Shown in pieces: positions 1-9,201 of a stretch of 64,000 bases of DNA. The notes beneath the pieces were generated by a model. It had not been told where the DNA came from. It did not search any database and saw only the letters and a list, made by a program, of their open reading frames with translations. Each line of letters opens with the position of its first letter. The first letter of the stretch is position 1. The translations under genes and the position numbers were made by a program. The stretch is from NCBI RefSeq assembly GCF_029689925.1, contig NZ_CP121445.1, positions 1,729,001 to 1,793,000 of the forward strand. The letters are read 5' to 3'. Origin of the DNA: Anaerocolumna sp. AGMB13025 (GTDB lineage: Bacteria > Bacillota > Clostridia > Lachnospirales > Lachnospiraceae).

Positions 1-2
1 GA

Positions 3-2294
3 AATCGTATCGTAGTTGCTCCTTATTTCAGCGTAAGCGGGGCGGTAGGAGCCGCGCTGCTTGCTAAAAGCGAAATTGGTGATAAGACCAGCTTATTTAA
101 AGGGTTTACACTTAATAATTGGGACGAAAATTTAGGGAGCAAATCTACGACTCTCGAAAAACAAAAGCCAGAGCCTCTTGATTCCCTTGATGAACTGACC
201 TTCCCTCATAAACGTGGAAAGAAAACCATAGGGGTTCCGCGGGCTTTGATAAACTATGAAGTGTTTCCTATTCTAGGTCGTTTCTTTTACCTGCTGGGTT
301 ACAATGTGCTTCTTTCCGACGTCAGCAGCGATGCTATGGTAGAGCTTGGACAGGCTAATGTCAAAGAGGAAGTGTGTTTCCCAATAAAGCTGGCGGTGGG
401 GCATGCAGCCGCCCTTGTTCAGCAGAAGGTGGATTACCTCTTAATGCCTTCCGTTCATGGCAAGGGAATCTGTGTCTATATGCAAAAAGCTCCGCAGATA
501 TTAGAGTCTTGTGTCGGACTGAAAGATAAGGGGATTAAATTGCTTGCACCAGACATTTGCATTGACCAACCAAAGTATATTTTTACTGCCCTTAGTAATA
601 TTGCAAAGCAATTGGGGCATGGACGCATTGAAATCCTTCGGGCTTCCTTCAAAAGCGGGATAATAGACTTTGCAAACCCAATGCGAAACCTTCGAACCAA
701 ATCACTACCGGTTACGACTGAAAAGGAACCTGGGTTTGTATTGGTTTCACGTTCCTATGGGTTGGAAGACCCGATACTCAGCCTTTCTATCAAACAAAAA
801 TTGAAAGGGCTTGGGTATAAGGTTTATGACCTTCCAAGTGCACAGGAAGGTTTGTTTGATCAATCGTATCTCGGGCGAAGCCGCTCTAGTTTGTATTGGC
901 CCTTTGGCCGAAATGTTTTAATGGCGGCAAAGCAGTTACGTGATAACCCGAATCTGTATCCCATCTATCTGACTTATCATGGTTGCGGACCAGATACCAT
1001 GCTTACCCATTGGTTTGATAATGAAATGGGCGGTAAGCCCTACCTAGCGATTGAAGTTGATGAGCATTCGAGCCCGGTTGGTGTTATAACGCGTTTAGAA
1101 GCATTTGCAAACAGCGTTATGGGGTGTAACACGGAAAACACGAAGACAAATTTACGAACATCAGCATTGAATGAAACTATAATTCAACACGGTATTGATG
1201 CGGTCTCAAAAGAGACTCCCTTGGCGATTCCAAGCCTATATCCTTATTCTTCGCTGCTGACCTTTTATCTGTTACATAAGGGTTATAAGGTCATGGAGAT
1301 TCCGCCCACTTCTTTGCAGAGTCTTGCAAAAGGTCGGACCATGACCCGTGGCAAGGAGTATTTCAGCTTGACGGCGCTGCTTGGAGATTGCATGGAGTAT
1401 GCCGATAAAAAGAGCAAATTACAGATTATGATTCCACAAAACATGGGTGCGGAAAATGATGGTCTGTATGCCCGGTTTATTGCCTCAAAGTTCAAGGAAT
1501 TGAATCACGGTAGTACTACGGTGATTGCACCGAGGTGGGAACAGCTAATTAAAAACAGCGAGACAGCCAATGTTATATTTGCCGTTTCACTGGCTGGGGA
1601 TATTATGCTTTGTGCGTCAGGTTCGAAGCAAGAGAAACTCTTAGAGGAAATGAGGAAAGCCTTTGCTTTTGGTCTGCCTTCAGAGAAAGATTTTATCCGC
1701 TGGGCACAATATGCAAGGGGAGATTTAACCTCAAACTATATCCTATGTGTTGGTGAAACAGCCTGTTATCTGAATTCCTTGTTTCGCAGCGAAGCAGAAG
1801 CACTCTGTGAAAAAAACGGATACACTTTGCGGTATGCACCATTGAGCGAATTGCAGTTATTTGAGATGATGGAGAAGGGTGTACGGACAAAAGCAAAAGA
1901 AGCATTGATTCGGCAGGTTTCCTCTGTATTAGGTGCTGGCAGCCCATTTGCCGAATCCATAAGTAAAATGAGCAAATTGGCGGATTCCGTTTTGGGAAGC
2001 TGTGCGGAGCGAAATGGACGCTGTGCCGGATGCTCTATGCAATGCAGTGAAATTGTATGCAATTGCCGGACACTTTCGGCGATGGGTCGGTGGCGAGCCG
2101 GCAAAGCAGCTTCCCTGCCGGTTGGATATCACGGTCTCATCCGTGCTGCCTCAATGTATGAAAATACAGCCTCCGTTTTTAGTTTGACAGATGAAACACT
2201 AGGAGCAAAACGCTTTGAACTTAGATTTGAGGGAATTCTAAGTGCCGCTGAAACCGCACGGATCGATACGTGGTTGCACTATCTTAAAGGTTGA
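3..2294 (+). CDS. 2-hydroxyacyl-CoA dehydratase activator-like protein, 5'-truncated by window edge
   Basis: The frame is open from the first bases of the window with no start, so only the C-terminal part of a long protein is present (about 763 residues). The segment reading KKTIGVPRALINYE is the typical entry of the DUF2229 domain that follows one or two BadF/HgdC-type ATPase domains in the large (about 1400 residue) activators of 2-hydroxyacyl-CoA dehydratases. Near the C-terminus are clustered cysteines (CAGCSMQC, then IVCNC). Family knowledge: the ATPase part injects an electron into the dehydratase through an Fe-S cluster; this stretch carries the dehydratase-like component. Not recognised beyond this family level; the ATPase half lies outside the window. 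A TTG at 246 is not the true start, because the homology continues upstream of it. Confidence 0.8.
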   Translation, partial: NRIVVAPYFSVSGAVGAALLAKSEIGDKTSLFKGFTLNNWDENLGSKSTTLEKQKPEPLDSLDELTFPHKRGKKTIGVPRALINYEVFPILGRFFYLLGYNVLLSDVSSDAMVELGQANVKEEVCFPIKLAVGHAAALVQQKVDYLLMPSVHGKGICVYMQKAPQILESCVGLKDKGIKLLAPDICIDQPKYIFTALSNIAKQLGHGRIEILRASFKSGIIDFANPMRNLRTKSLPVTTEKEPGFVLVSRSYGLEDPILSLSIKQKLKGLGYKVYDLPSAQEGLFDQSYLGRSRSSLYWPFGRNVLMAAKQLRDNPNLYPIYLTYHGCGPDTMLTHWFDNEMGGKPYLAIEVDEHSSPVGVITRLEAFANSVMGCNTENTKTNLRTSALNETIIQHGIDAVSKETPLAIPSLYPYSSLLTFYLLHKGYKVMEIPPTSLQSLAKGRTMTRGKEYFSLTALLGDCMEYADKKSKLQIMIPQNMGAENDGLYARFIASKFKELNHGSTTVIAPRWEQLIKNSETANVIFAVSLAGDIMLCASGSKQEKLLEEMRKAFAFGLPSEKDFIRWAQYARGDLTSNYILCVGETACYLNSLFRSEAEALCEKNGYTLRYAPLSELQLFEMMEKGVRTKAKEALIRQVSSVLGAGSPFAESISKMSKLADSVLGSCAERNGRCAGCSMQCSEIVCNCRTLSAMGRWRAGKAASLPVGYHGLIRAASMYENTASVFSLTDETLGAKRFELRFEGILSAAETARIDTWLHYLKG

Positions 2295-2361
2295 AAACTG
2301 GTTGTTCAGATTGGAACTAAAAAAGCTGAGCGATAATGAGAAAAGAACAGTGCATATAAAA

Positions 2362-2396
2362 ACCGCGACCATTCTCTCAGTGGGAATGGTCGCGGT
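2362..2396 (-). terminator. Rho-independent terminator, minus strand
   Basis: A perfect 13-bp inverted repeat (ACCGCGACCATTC and its complement) with a 9-base loop. Read on the minus strand it is followed directly by TTTTTATATG. It sits inside the reading frame of the decayed kinase fragment, at the point where kinase similarity stops. Confidence 0.7.
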
Positions 2397-2617
2397 AGCT
2401 TAAACACCAGCTTTTTCTCTGCAGCAATTTCCTGAAAGGAGTCGTAAACATCTTTTAACAGGGATACAATAACAACCTCTTCGGTGAGAGTCCAGGAATG
2501 TTCCCCGGTTCCTGCAAGAAAGAGCATATCATTTAACAATCTTGACATCCGGTCTATTTCCTGGTCAATTATGGTTTCAAACCGTCTGACCCGGTCTGTA
2601 TCCTGCTCACAAGCCAA
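2397..2617 (-). pseudogene. Sensor histidine kinase remnant
   Basis: The minus strand reads a short frame with RRFETIIDQEIDRMSRLL followed by NDMLFLA and a linker, matching the second helix of a HisKA dimerisation domain and the run-in to the ATPase domain. The phospho-accepting histidine, the sensor part and the whole ATPase domain are missing, and the similarity ends in a terminator hairpin. No response regulator partner is next to it. This is a decayed gene piece, not a working kinase. Confidence 0.65.
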
Positions 2618-2689
2618 AAGCTATATGAAATTTTATTTGTTTTTTAACGAATTGAATGATAAAATTGAACTAAAATTGGGGGTTCAAAT

Positions 2690-2770
2690 ATGGAGAGAGA
2701 CTTTAGATATTTAAGAGATAGACATGGAAACATTGTTTTGAGGCCTGACCCTGCTGAAGACAAAAAATAG
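2690..2770 (+). CDS. Possible 26-residue peptide or gene remnant
   Basis: ATG at 2690 follows a GGGGG stretch about 8 bases upstream and opens a 26-codon frame starting MERDFRYLRDRHGN and ending PAEDKK. It is charged, without signal or membrane segment. It may be the surviving N-terminus of a larger lost gene, or chance. No function is proposed. Confidence 0.2.
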   Translation: MERDFRYLRDRHGNIVLRPDPAEDKK

Positions 2771-2815
2771 TGAACTGACAATTATTGATATTAGCGAAAG
2801 TATGGTGAGTTATAC

Positions 2816-3649
2816 ATGAATGAAATCAAAATAGTATTAGAGAAAATTGTAACAGTTTTGACAGCTATTTCAGGTATAGAAGCCGTTGTACTTGGCGGCT
2901 CGCGTGCAAGGGGAACACATTCTCCTGAATCCGATATTGACATCGGAATCTATTATGAAAATGCAACATTCGATCTTGTATCATTGAATAAGGCAGCACA
3001 GCTTATAGATGATGAGCATAGGAAAAACCTGATCGTTCCTCCAGGTGAGTGGGGCAATTGGGTTAATGGCGGAGGTTGGCTCATTATTGATGGATACCAT
3101 GTTGACTTTATTCTACGTGATGTTGAACGAGTTGAGAATGTGATTGCAGAATGCCAAAAAGGAAATATATCGGCACATTATCAAACTGGACATCCCCATG
3201 CCTATATCAATGTGATGTACATGGGTGAATTGGCAGTATGCAAAATGTTATGGGATAAAAATGGGAATATCTCTCTACGAAAGAGTATTGCGGAACAATA
3301 TCCTCCAAAATTGAAGAAAGCTATTATTGAATTCTTTGGATTTGAAGCTGGTTTTTCATTAATGTTTGCAGAAAGTAATGCCAGGAAAAATGATCTTTAT
3401 TATGTTACTGCACATATTGTTCGAGCCATTTCAGCCCTCAACCAAGTATTGTTTGCAATAAATGAAGAATACTGCCTTAATGAAAAAAAGGCGGTTGGTA
3501 TGATAGATGGTTTTAATATTCACCCACTTGGCTACCATGATAAAGTGAATTCTATTTTTACGGCAACCGGAACGGATAGCTCTAATGCCTGCATGCAGCT
3601 AAGGCAGTTAATTGAAGAAGTAAAAGTGATGCTTCCGGGTAATGAGTAA
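2816..3649 (+). CDS. Nucleotidyltransferase-fold protein (possible aminoglycoside/lincosamide type)
   Basis: 277 residues. Residues about 24-45 carry the polymerase-beta type nucleotidyltransferase signature GGSRARGTHSPESDIDIGIY: the GS motif, the helix and the DxD metal-binding pair; a third acidic position is likely in YHVDFILRD near residue 97. Such stand-alone proteins transfer AMP to small molecules, including aminoglycosides or lincosamides, but many relatives have no known substrate. The C-terminal half is helical and looks like a substrate-binding domain. Start chosen at ATG 2816 with GGTGAG upstream. It stands alone, followed by a short terminator hairpin. Substrate cannot be assigned from sequence. 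Confidence 0.75.
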   Translation: MNEIKIVLEKIVTVLTAISGIEAVVLGGSRARGTHSPESDIDIGIYYENATFDLVSLNKAAQLIDDEHRKNLIVPPGEWGNWVNGGGWLIIDGYHVDFILRDVERVENVIAECQKGNISAHYQTGHPHAYINVMYMGELAVCKMLWDKNGNISLRKSIAEQYPPKLKKAIIEFFGFEAGFSLMFAESNARKNDLYYVTAHIVRAISALNQVLFAINEEYCLNEKKAVGMIDGFNIHPLGYHDKVNSIFTATGTDSSNACMQLRQLIEEVKVMLPGNE

Positions 3650-3666
3650 TTATCCCACCTTGTAGC

Positions 3667-3684
3667 GGGGTGAACCCCTTTTTT
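3667..3684 (+). terminator. Short terminator after the nucleotidyltransferase
   Basis: GGGG-TGAA-CCCC followed by TTTTTT, 17 bases after the stop codon of the nucleotidyltransferase. The stem is short, so termination may be partial. Confidence 0.45.
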
Positions 3685-3685
3685 A

Positions 3686-4067
3686 GAACCATGGTAAGCA
3701 TTAAACAGGAACATACCAGTACCTATGACAATGTAAACACATAAAAAATAATGAGCTTAATAATCAAGGTTTTGGCCTTGCAAGAGCTAGTATCTCGAGG
3801 AGTTCAGTGATGGGTTGAAAGAAATAGTAAGTGCCTTTTATTGAGAGATAGTTTATATAAAACCTGTTTTTAAGGGAAATTATCAGCAATATCTAGCATG
3901 TATCAATCACTGCCCCTAAAATGCGAAAAGCTTGAACGCGAAAGAAGCAATAGTCATATCAAAACGATACAAATATGATAACAATGTAGTTTATGAAAAA
4001 AAGAGCATTCCTAGACAAGCATATATTTCTATTATCTGATATTATGTCTTTAGGGAGGTGTACAGCA
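3686..4067. other. Intergenic stretch, nothing recognised
   Basis: About 380 bases between a terminator and the ribosome site of the next gene. No plausible gene, strong hairpin or repeat was seen. A frame starts at 3993 in phase with the next gene, but the good ribosome site is at the internal start 4068. Confidence 0.4.
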
Positions 4068-4976
4068 ATGAATGCATGGGAACAAATTCAAAATACCATT
4101 GATTATATTGAAGACCATCTGAATCAACAAATCAGTATTGCAGATTTAGCGGAGAAAGCGGGATTATCACAGTTTTACTATCAGAGATTATTTCGTAGGT
4201 TAGTAAAGAAACCTGTTGCTGAATATATAAGGCTCCGACGTATGGCGAAAGCAGTTGACATTTTGCTTGATGAGAATCAACGGATACTTGATATTGCACA
4301 GGAGCTTGGGTTTGAAACACATGAGCATTTCTCACGGACTTTTAAAAAGACCTATGGAATGACTCCAACCGAATATCGGAAAAAGCCTCAAGTTTTAAAT
4401 CATATGACAAAGCCCGAGCTTTTATTGAATTATGTACTAATTGATGAAGGCGTACCTTTAATAACAAATGGCATGGTGCTTGAGATGAATCGGAAACATA
4501 TTAAAAAGGATGTTACATATATAGGTTTTACAAAGAAATTACCGCTTGAATATGGAGCAGGGCTTTCAGTTGAACCGGGTGTGGATATATTAGGTATCCT
4601 ATGGGAAGAGATACATGTATATAAAAATCAGGTACTGGGAATGGTAACAGGTTCAGAAGAAGTCGGAGTTATGTTACCTTGTTCTGAAAATGGATTTTAC
4701 AATTACTTTGCAGGAATACCTGCTGATGTAAATAATTGTGAGATGGAAAACAAGATGGATCAATGGATACAGCCACAGGGTGAATATATTGTTTGCTCAT
4801 TTGAAGCAGAGAATTTTGTTTTTTTAGTTACAGATGCCCTATATAAAGCACAGCAATATTTATTTAGTACATGGTTACCTAATCACAAGCTTCAGACCGA
4901 GGCATTTTGTCTTGAATATTATGACACACATACTCCTGAAACAACAAAGATGGAATTATGGATGAAATTGACTTAA
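4068..4976 (+). CDS. AraC-family regulator with C-terminal effector-binding (GyrI-like) domain
   Basis: 302 residues. The AraC helix-turn-helix pair is N-terminal (about residues 5-105, with LAEKAGLSQFYYQRLFRR and LGFETHEHFSRTFKKTYG), which is the SoxS/Rob order. The rest matches an AraC effector-binding (GyrI/Rob C-terminal) fold, so a small hydrophobic ligand or drug is the likely inducer. The start at ATG 4068 is preferred over an upstream in-frame ATG at 3993 because GGGAGG lies just upstream. The next gene encodes a free-standing protein of the same effector-binding fold, suggesting a shared theme of ligand sensing; direct partnership is inference. Confidence 0.85.
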   Translation: MNAWEQIQNTIDYIEDHLNQQISIADLAEKAGLSQFYYQRLFRRLVKKPVAEYIRLRRMAKAVDILLDENQRILDIAQELGFETHEHFSRTFKKTYGMTPTEYRKKPQVLNHMTKPELLLNYVLIDEGVPLITNGMVLEMNRKHIKKDVTYIGFTKKLPLEYGAGLSVEPGVDILGILWEEIHVYKNQVLGMVTGSEEVGVMLPCSENGFYNYFAGIPADVNNCEMENKMDQWIQPQGEYIVCSFEAENFVFLVTDALYKAQQYLFSTWLPNHKLQTEAFCLEYYDTHTPETTKMELWMKLT

Positions 4977-5151
4977 AGGGCAAGATTGTGTAATGAATTA
5001 GCTTTATCGGAGGCGATTAGCGTACTCCGTTTCATCATTCGATAAGAAATAAAATGTCGAAGGACCTTTTTCTATTTATAAAAATAGTCATGCAGGATAT
5101 AAGAATAATCATGCTGTTTAGAAATAATCATGCTTAGAAAGGAAATGTGAA

Positions 5152-5637
5152 ATGTATCAAGAAAAGTGTAATATTGAGGTCATAACCATTGAGACAGAAA
5201 TTATAGTTTATGGGTTGAATTTACAGAGTTCTGGCTTACCGATTAATTTTAATAGTCTTGGAATAATGTGGGACAATTACACGGAGGATATAAAGAACAG
5301 TACTCCTAATCGTAGGGATAAAGAGATTGAATATGCAGTTTGTTTGAATAAAGTACCAGACTATATAGTTGGTGTTGAAATAACTGAAATCCATGAGGTG
5401 GAGGCTGGATTTAAGACTTTTACAATTCCAACAGGAAAGTATGTCAAGGTTGAATTTAATGGAGAAAACCATCAGGATATGGTGGATACAAAGTTAATGG
5501 CAAGACAAAAAGAAGCTAAGAAATGGGCAAAGAATGAAAAGCTTAAACTGAATAATGAATTTACCTTGGAAGTTTATCCAAAGCAAACGGTTGAACTGGA
5601 GTATCCCGAGATGTTTTGCTTGTTTCCAATTCTATAA
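5152..5637 (+). CDS. Stand-alone GyrI-like/effector-binding domain protein
   Basis: 161 residues with no DNA-binding domain. Pattern of the AraC effector-binding superfamily: N-terminal strand, a central YAVCLNKVPDYIVGVEITEI strand pair, the FTIPTGKYVKVEF strand, and a C-terminal LEVYPKQTVELEYPE segment. Members bind cationic or lipophilic small molecules or inhibit gyrase. AGAAAGGAAATG before ATG 5152 provides a ribosome site. It follows an AraC regulator containing the same kind of domain, 175 bases away, and may be a ligand sink or have arisen from the same ancestor. Confidence 0.7.
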   Translation: MYQEKCNIEVITIETEIIVYGLNLQSSGLPINFNSLGIMWDNYTEDIKNSTPNRRDKEIEYAVCLNKVPDYIVGVEITEIHEVEAGFKTFTIPTGKYVKVEFNGENHQDMVDTKLMARQKEAKKWAKNEKLKLNNEFTLEVYPKQTVELEYPEMFCLFPIL

Positions 5638-5788
5638 ATGAGCTGGAGCTGGAGGGTAAAATAAAAGGTTAAAAGAGCCATTTTGGAAAGCACAGCGTCA
5701 ATGCAATGCCTAAGTAAAAAAATCCAGGGCTTGCGAGCATTATCAATAAATGTGGGGAAAACAACAATACGACTGAATTAAAGAACGT

Positions 5789-5824
5789 AAAGGCGCTGTC
5801 ATTACATAAAAGGCAACGCCTTTT
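5789..5824. terminator. Hairpin terminator between convergent genes
   Basis: AAAGGCG pairs with CGCCTTT, and the plus-strand copy runs into TTTTTA. It lies between the plus-strand effector-binding gene and the minus-strand padR, so it could stop transcription from either side. Confidence 0.5.
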
Positions 5825-5901
5825 TACCCGAGAAAGGAGCTGAATCATAATGTAACACCAGAAGAAAAAAGTGCATTGGCAGCCTGAACTTCAGACTATT
5901 A

Positions 5902-6462
5902 TTATAGAAGATCAGTATTTATAGACTTTTCTTCACACACTCGTTTTATCCAGTTAATATATTCTTGTTCTCTTCGAATGGCAAGGTCTAGTATTAAAAA
6001 ATGACCATAGTTTTTAGAACGCGATATTTCATCTTTGAATAGTAGATACATTCGCTCTTGTAAATGTGATAATTTTGAATCATGTAATCTATACTGCTCG
6101 ACCAGCATTTCCAAAATTCGTTTGTCATTTTTATCATGAATAAAATATAGTTTAAGAATAAACTCATCCTTATTTATTGGGAGTTCTCCAGTAGGGGTTA
6201 CCTCCCATTTATTTAGTACTTTTCTACCTTTATCTGTAACGGTATAATATGTCTTTTCAATCTTATTACCAAATAAACCAGTTTCAGAAGAAATATATCC
6301 CTGTTCTTCCAAGCGCTTTAGTTCTAGATATATTTGACTATGCTTTGCAGACCAAAATTCACCGATTTCTGTTTCGAATAATTTTTTTAGATCATAACCC
6401 GTTTTTTTTTCGTTTTCTAGCAAACCTAAAATAATGTACTTTAATAAGTTTTTTTGTGCCAT
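5902..6462 (-). CDS. padR: PadR-family transcriptional repressor of phenolic acid decarboxylase
   Basis: 186 residues. The N-terminal winged helix (ILGLLENEKKTGYDLKKLF, then SQIYLELKRLEEQGYI) is the PadR/Vir-type DNA-binding domain, followed by the helical C-terminal dimerisation domain usual for this family (total length 175-190). It is divergent from padC with 115 bases between them, and a perfect ATGT-N8-ACAT palindrome lies in that gap. Known for Bacillus and Lactobacillus: PadR represses padC until p-coumaric or ferulic acid binds. Gene pair and site together make the assignment strong. Confidence 0.9.
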   Translation of the reverse strand: MAQKNLLKYIILGLLENEKKTGYDLKKLFETEIGEFWSAKHSQIYLELKRLEEQGYISSETGLFGNKIEKTYYTVTDKGRKVLNKWEVTPTGELPINKDEFILKLYFIHDKNDKRILEMLVEQYRLHDSKLSHLQERMYLLFKDEISRSKNYGHFLILDLAIRREQEYINWIKRVCEEKSINTDLL

Positions 6463-6530
6463 GTTACTCCTCCAAAAATATAGTTGACATTTTATAAGAT
6501 ATAGTATAGCATAAATACGAACATTTTAAT

Positions 6531-6546
6531 ATGTAATTAATTACAT
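6531..6546. promoter_or_regulatory. PadR operator palindrome
   Basis: Perfect 16-bp palindrome ATGTAATTAATTACAT, 31 bases before the padC start codon. It matches the ATGT-N8-ACAT arrangement known for PadR binding in Bacillus/Lactobacillus. An apparent second promoter element for padR lies to its left (ATAGTATAGCAT). Confidence 0.85.
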
Positions 6547-6577
6547 GTTTATTATTTCATAGTTTGGAGGAAAATTA

Positions 6578-7123
6578 ATGTCAGAAAAAATTTTTAAAGA
6601 TTTATCAGATTTTATTGGAACACATTTTATTTATACTTATGATAATGGTTGGGAATATGAATGGTATGCAAAGAATGAACATACTGTAGATTACAGAATC
6701 CATGGAGGAATGGTTGCCGGACGTTGGGTTACTGATCAAGAGGCAAATATTGTAAAACTAACAGACGGTGTATTTAAAATTACTTGGACAGAACCTACTG
6801 GTACCGATGTAGCGTTAGATTTTATGCCAAATGAAAGAAAACTGCATGGTGTGATTTTCTTCCCTAAATGGGTACACGACCATCCGGAAATTACAGTCAC
6901 ATATCAGAATGAACATATAGATACAATGCTAGAAGCAAGAGAGAAATACGCTACCTATCCAAAGTATCTTGTTCCGGAATTCGCGGTAATTACATATATC
7001 GGATCTGCTGGCATTGATAATGATGATGTTATTAACGAAGCACCTTATAAAGGGATGACCGATAGTATCAGAAATGGAAGTTTTTATGATGCAAATTATA
7101 GGCATAAAAAAACTAATATATAA
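6578..7123 (+). CDS. padC: Phenolic acid decarboxylase
   Basis: 181 residues, the normal size for the lipocalin-like phenolic acid decarboxylases. Typical blocks are [20 protein letters not shown] near the N-terminus, [16 protein letters not shown], and [13 protein letters not shown] with the HPE segment. The enzyme decarboxylates p-coumaric, ferulic and caffeic acids to vinylphenols, a detoxification of hydroxycinnamates released from plant cell walls; this fits the xylanase and cellulase genes nearby. Cytoplasmic. GGAGG stands 9 bases upstream of ATG 6578. Under control of the divergent PadR. Confidence 0.93.
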   Translation: MSEKIFKDLSDFIGTHFIYTYDNGWEYEWYAKNEHTVDYRIHGGMVAGRWVTDQEANIVKLTDGVFKITWTEPTGTDVALDFMPNERKLHGVIFFPKWVHDHPEITVTYQNEHIDTMLEAREKYATYPKYLVPEFAVITYIGSAGIDNDDVINEAPYKGMTDSIRNGSFYDANYRHKKTNI

Positions 7124-7228
7124 TTGTTTCGCGCTAGAAAAGCTCCGATAGCGATTGATTGGGCGAAGAAATTTTTGAGAAGATCATACAAAAGAAAAAG
7201 ATGTTATTTATCAAGGATGAAAGGATAA

Positions 7229-7876
7229 ATGATTGTGGGAAAGATTAGGAGATACGTCATATTTATTATAGGGATTTTCATTAACTCGCTGGGAGTCAGC
7301 CTGATAACAAAGGCAGATATGGGGACATCGCCGATTTCATCCATACCGTATGTGTTGAGTTTGAATTTACCTTTTACACTGGGTAATTTTACTATATTTT
7401 TTAGCTTGTTTTTGATATTACTGCAGCTGTTGATATTAAAGAATAATTTTAAGTTGGAGCATATACTGCAGATACCGGTATCGATTGTATTTGGGTATTT
7501 TATTGATATATGTATAGCATTATTTAAATCTGTTCAACCGGAATGGTACGTTGCTAAGATTTTATGCCTTTTGGCAGGCTGTATAATTCTTGGAATCGGC
7601 GTGTATATGGAAATCCTTGCGGATGTTGTTATGCTGCCGGGAGAAGCCTTTGTAAGGGCGATTGTATTTCAATGGAAAACAGAATTTGGTATTACAAAGG
7701 TTGTTTTTGATATTACGATGACGGTGGCAGCAGGGATATTATCCTTTTGCTTTGCAAAACGCCTTTATGGTGTTCGAGAAGGTACAATAGTGGCGGCAGT
7801 TCTGGTAGGGTTTATAGCAAGGATTATAGGCAGACATTTATCCTTTTTGCGTCAAGTACTATTTGGATATGAATAA
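7229..7876 (+). CDS. YczE/YitT-family integral membrane protein
   Basis: 215 residues with about five to six hydrophobic segments and the family motif GVSLITKADMGTSPISSIPYVLS following the first membrane helix. YczE-like proteins are of unknown biochemical role; some sit next to regulators or surfactin genes. The start is ATG 7229 after AGGATGAAAGGATAA. It stands alone in the same direction as padC but 105 bases downstream, so cotranscription is possible. The possible export of phenolic products is speculation. Confidence 0.75.
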   Translation: MIVGKIRRYVIFIIGIFINSLGVSLITKADMGTSPISSIPYVLSLNLPFTLGNFTIFFSLFLILLQLLILKNNFKLEHILQIPVSIVFGYFIDICIALFKSVQPEWYVAKILCLLAGCIILGIGVYMEILADVVMLPGEAFVRAIVFQWKTEFGITKVVFDITMTVAAGILSFCFAKRLYGVREGTIVAAVLVGFIARIIGRHLSFLRQVLFGYE

Positions 7877-8065
7877 GCAAAACTGCAGAGCTAAGAGAGT
7901 ATTAGGTTTGGTGGGCATCTTTTTTGAACGTTCAAGTCATGCGAAGACGGTCTGTCTGCCAGAGAGGAAAGCCTGATTTTATGCGCTTGTGTTTTTATAA
8001 AGTGAATTTATGAGTATACTTTGAATGAATTCCTTACTTTACTGTGACAGGTGGAGCGAGGAATT

Positions 8066-8944
8066 TCATCGTTTTCGGTATTCCCGAGGCGAACATCCTG
8101 TAAGTTGCTTAAACTGCTTATTAAAATTAGACAGATTGTTAAAGCCACAGTTATAGGAGATTGTTGATATGTCATCTTCTGTTTCTGTCAGCGCTGTGCA
8201 GGCAGCTTTAATCCTAAGGTGGGTCAGAAATTCAATTGCACTGCAGCCAACAGCTTTCTTAAAGGAGTTCATGAAGTGACTTGAACTGATGGCGCATCGA
8301 GCTGCAAGCTCATTAATCGTAATGGAATCCATATAGTAATAAGTCATATACTCCAGAGCCGGACGGATTAGGGAAGAATAACTGATATCACCGTCCCTGG
8401 AGGATGATTGATTTCCTTTTTTTTCAAAATACCAGAAAAGCTGCAATAGATTACTTTTTAGTAAAAGATCGTCATAAGGATTACTTTTGTTTGCACAGCT
8501 TATGAGCGTCTCTGTCAGGGAACGGATAACCGAATAATCCGGGTGGCTTAAGTCATATTTCATATTTACACGCAGTTGTCCAGTGATTAGCGGTCGTATG
8601 CACTGGGTACTGCTGCGATCATTGCTTTCAAGCCCAAGCATACTGGCGTGAAATACAAAGGCAATATAATGCAGATTTATGTTGGAAGAAGGATAGGCGG
8701 CATGGAGCATATTGGGAGAAATCATAACTATATCCCCGGGGTTTACAGGGAAGCGTTCGTCTCCGCAGATAAATTCGCCCTTTCCCAGCACAACATAATC
8801 AATTTCAAATTCGTTGTGCCAGTGCATGGGTACGTTAGGAAATAAATCTGGTATATGGCAATCATAAATACTATAGGGAACCAGTGAGGAGCTGTGCTGT
8901 CGCTGTTCTTTATTACCTTGAGATGCAGCAATTGTATATTTCAT
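8066..8944 (-). CDS. AraC-family regulator with N-terminal cupin sensor
   Basis: 292 residues from ATG 8944. The N-terminal half has the cupin pattern MHWHNEFEIDYVVLGKGEF, typical of sugar-sensing AraC proteins, and the C-terminal 100 residues form the two helix-turn-helix motifs (INELAARCAISSSHFMNSFK and ISYNCGFNNLSNFNKQFK). The frame continues upstream through the tandem repeats at 8951-9195 with the reading SQASLRYARGIN, but the start at 8944 is chosen because the repeat tail (GGGGTATAA) ends 3-4 bases before it, as in the other copies of this element. Likely a carbohydrate regulator; target unknown, with the GH5 and GH31 genes close by. Confidence 0.82.
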   Translation of the reverse strand: MKYTIAASQGNKEQRQHSSSLVPYSIYDCHIPDLFPNVPMHWHNEFEIDYVVLGKGEFICGDERFPVNPGDIVMISPNMLHAAYPSSNINLHYIAFVFHASMLGLESNDRSSTQCIRPLITGQLRVNMKYDLSHPDYSVIRSLTETLISCANKSNPYDDLLLKSNLLQLFWYFEKKGNQSSSRDGDISYSSLIRPALEYMTYYYMDSITINELAARCAISSSHFMNSFKKAVGCSAIEFLTHLRIKAACTALTETEDDISTISYNCGFNNLSNFNKQFKQLTGCSPREYRKR

Positions 8945-8950
8945 ATTTAT

Positions 8951-9195
8951 ACCCCGTGCATATCGCAGGCTTGCCTGCGATACTGCTATAATAAGTAGTT
9001 TGAAAGGAACGTTCAAACATAGCCCGTGCATATCGCAGGCTTGCCTGCGATACTGCTATAACTAAGTAGTTTGAAAGGAACGTTCAAACATACCCCGTGC
9101 ATATCGCAGGCTTGCCTGCGATACTGCTATAATAAGTAGTTTGAAGGGAACATTCAAACATAGCCCGTGCATATCGCAGGCTTGCCTGCGATACT
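8951..9195 (-). repeat. Tandem structured leader element, 3.5 copies of 70-71 bp (divergent class)
   Basis: Three complete units (8951-9020, 9021-9091, 9092-9161) and a partial one (9162-9195). Read on the minus strand each unit has a hairpin GTTTGAA/TTCAAAC, then GCAG followed by a 9-bp hairpin TATCGCAGG-CAAG-CCTGCGATA, then TGCACGGGG. The unit nearest the gene continues as GGGGTATAAATATG into the AraC start codon. The last hairpin and tail align with the 110-bp element found at six other loci in this window. Units differ only by single bases, so the amplification is recent. Confidence 0.85.
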
Positions 9196-9201
9196 TCAAC
9201 T

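Noticed and set aside
8842..9195. CRISPR-like appearance of the tandem array before the AraC gene
   Set aside because: Units are near-identical over their full length with no unique spacers, and the array ends at a start codon; it is a tandem duplication.
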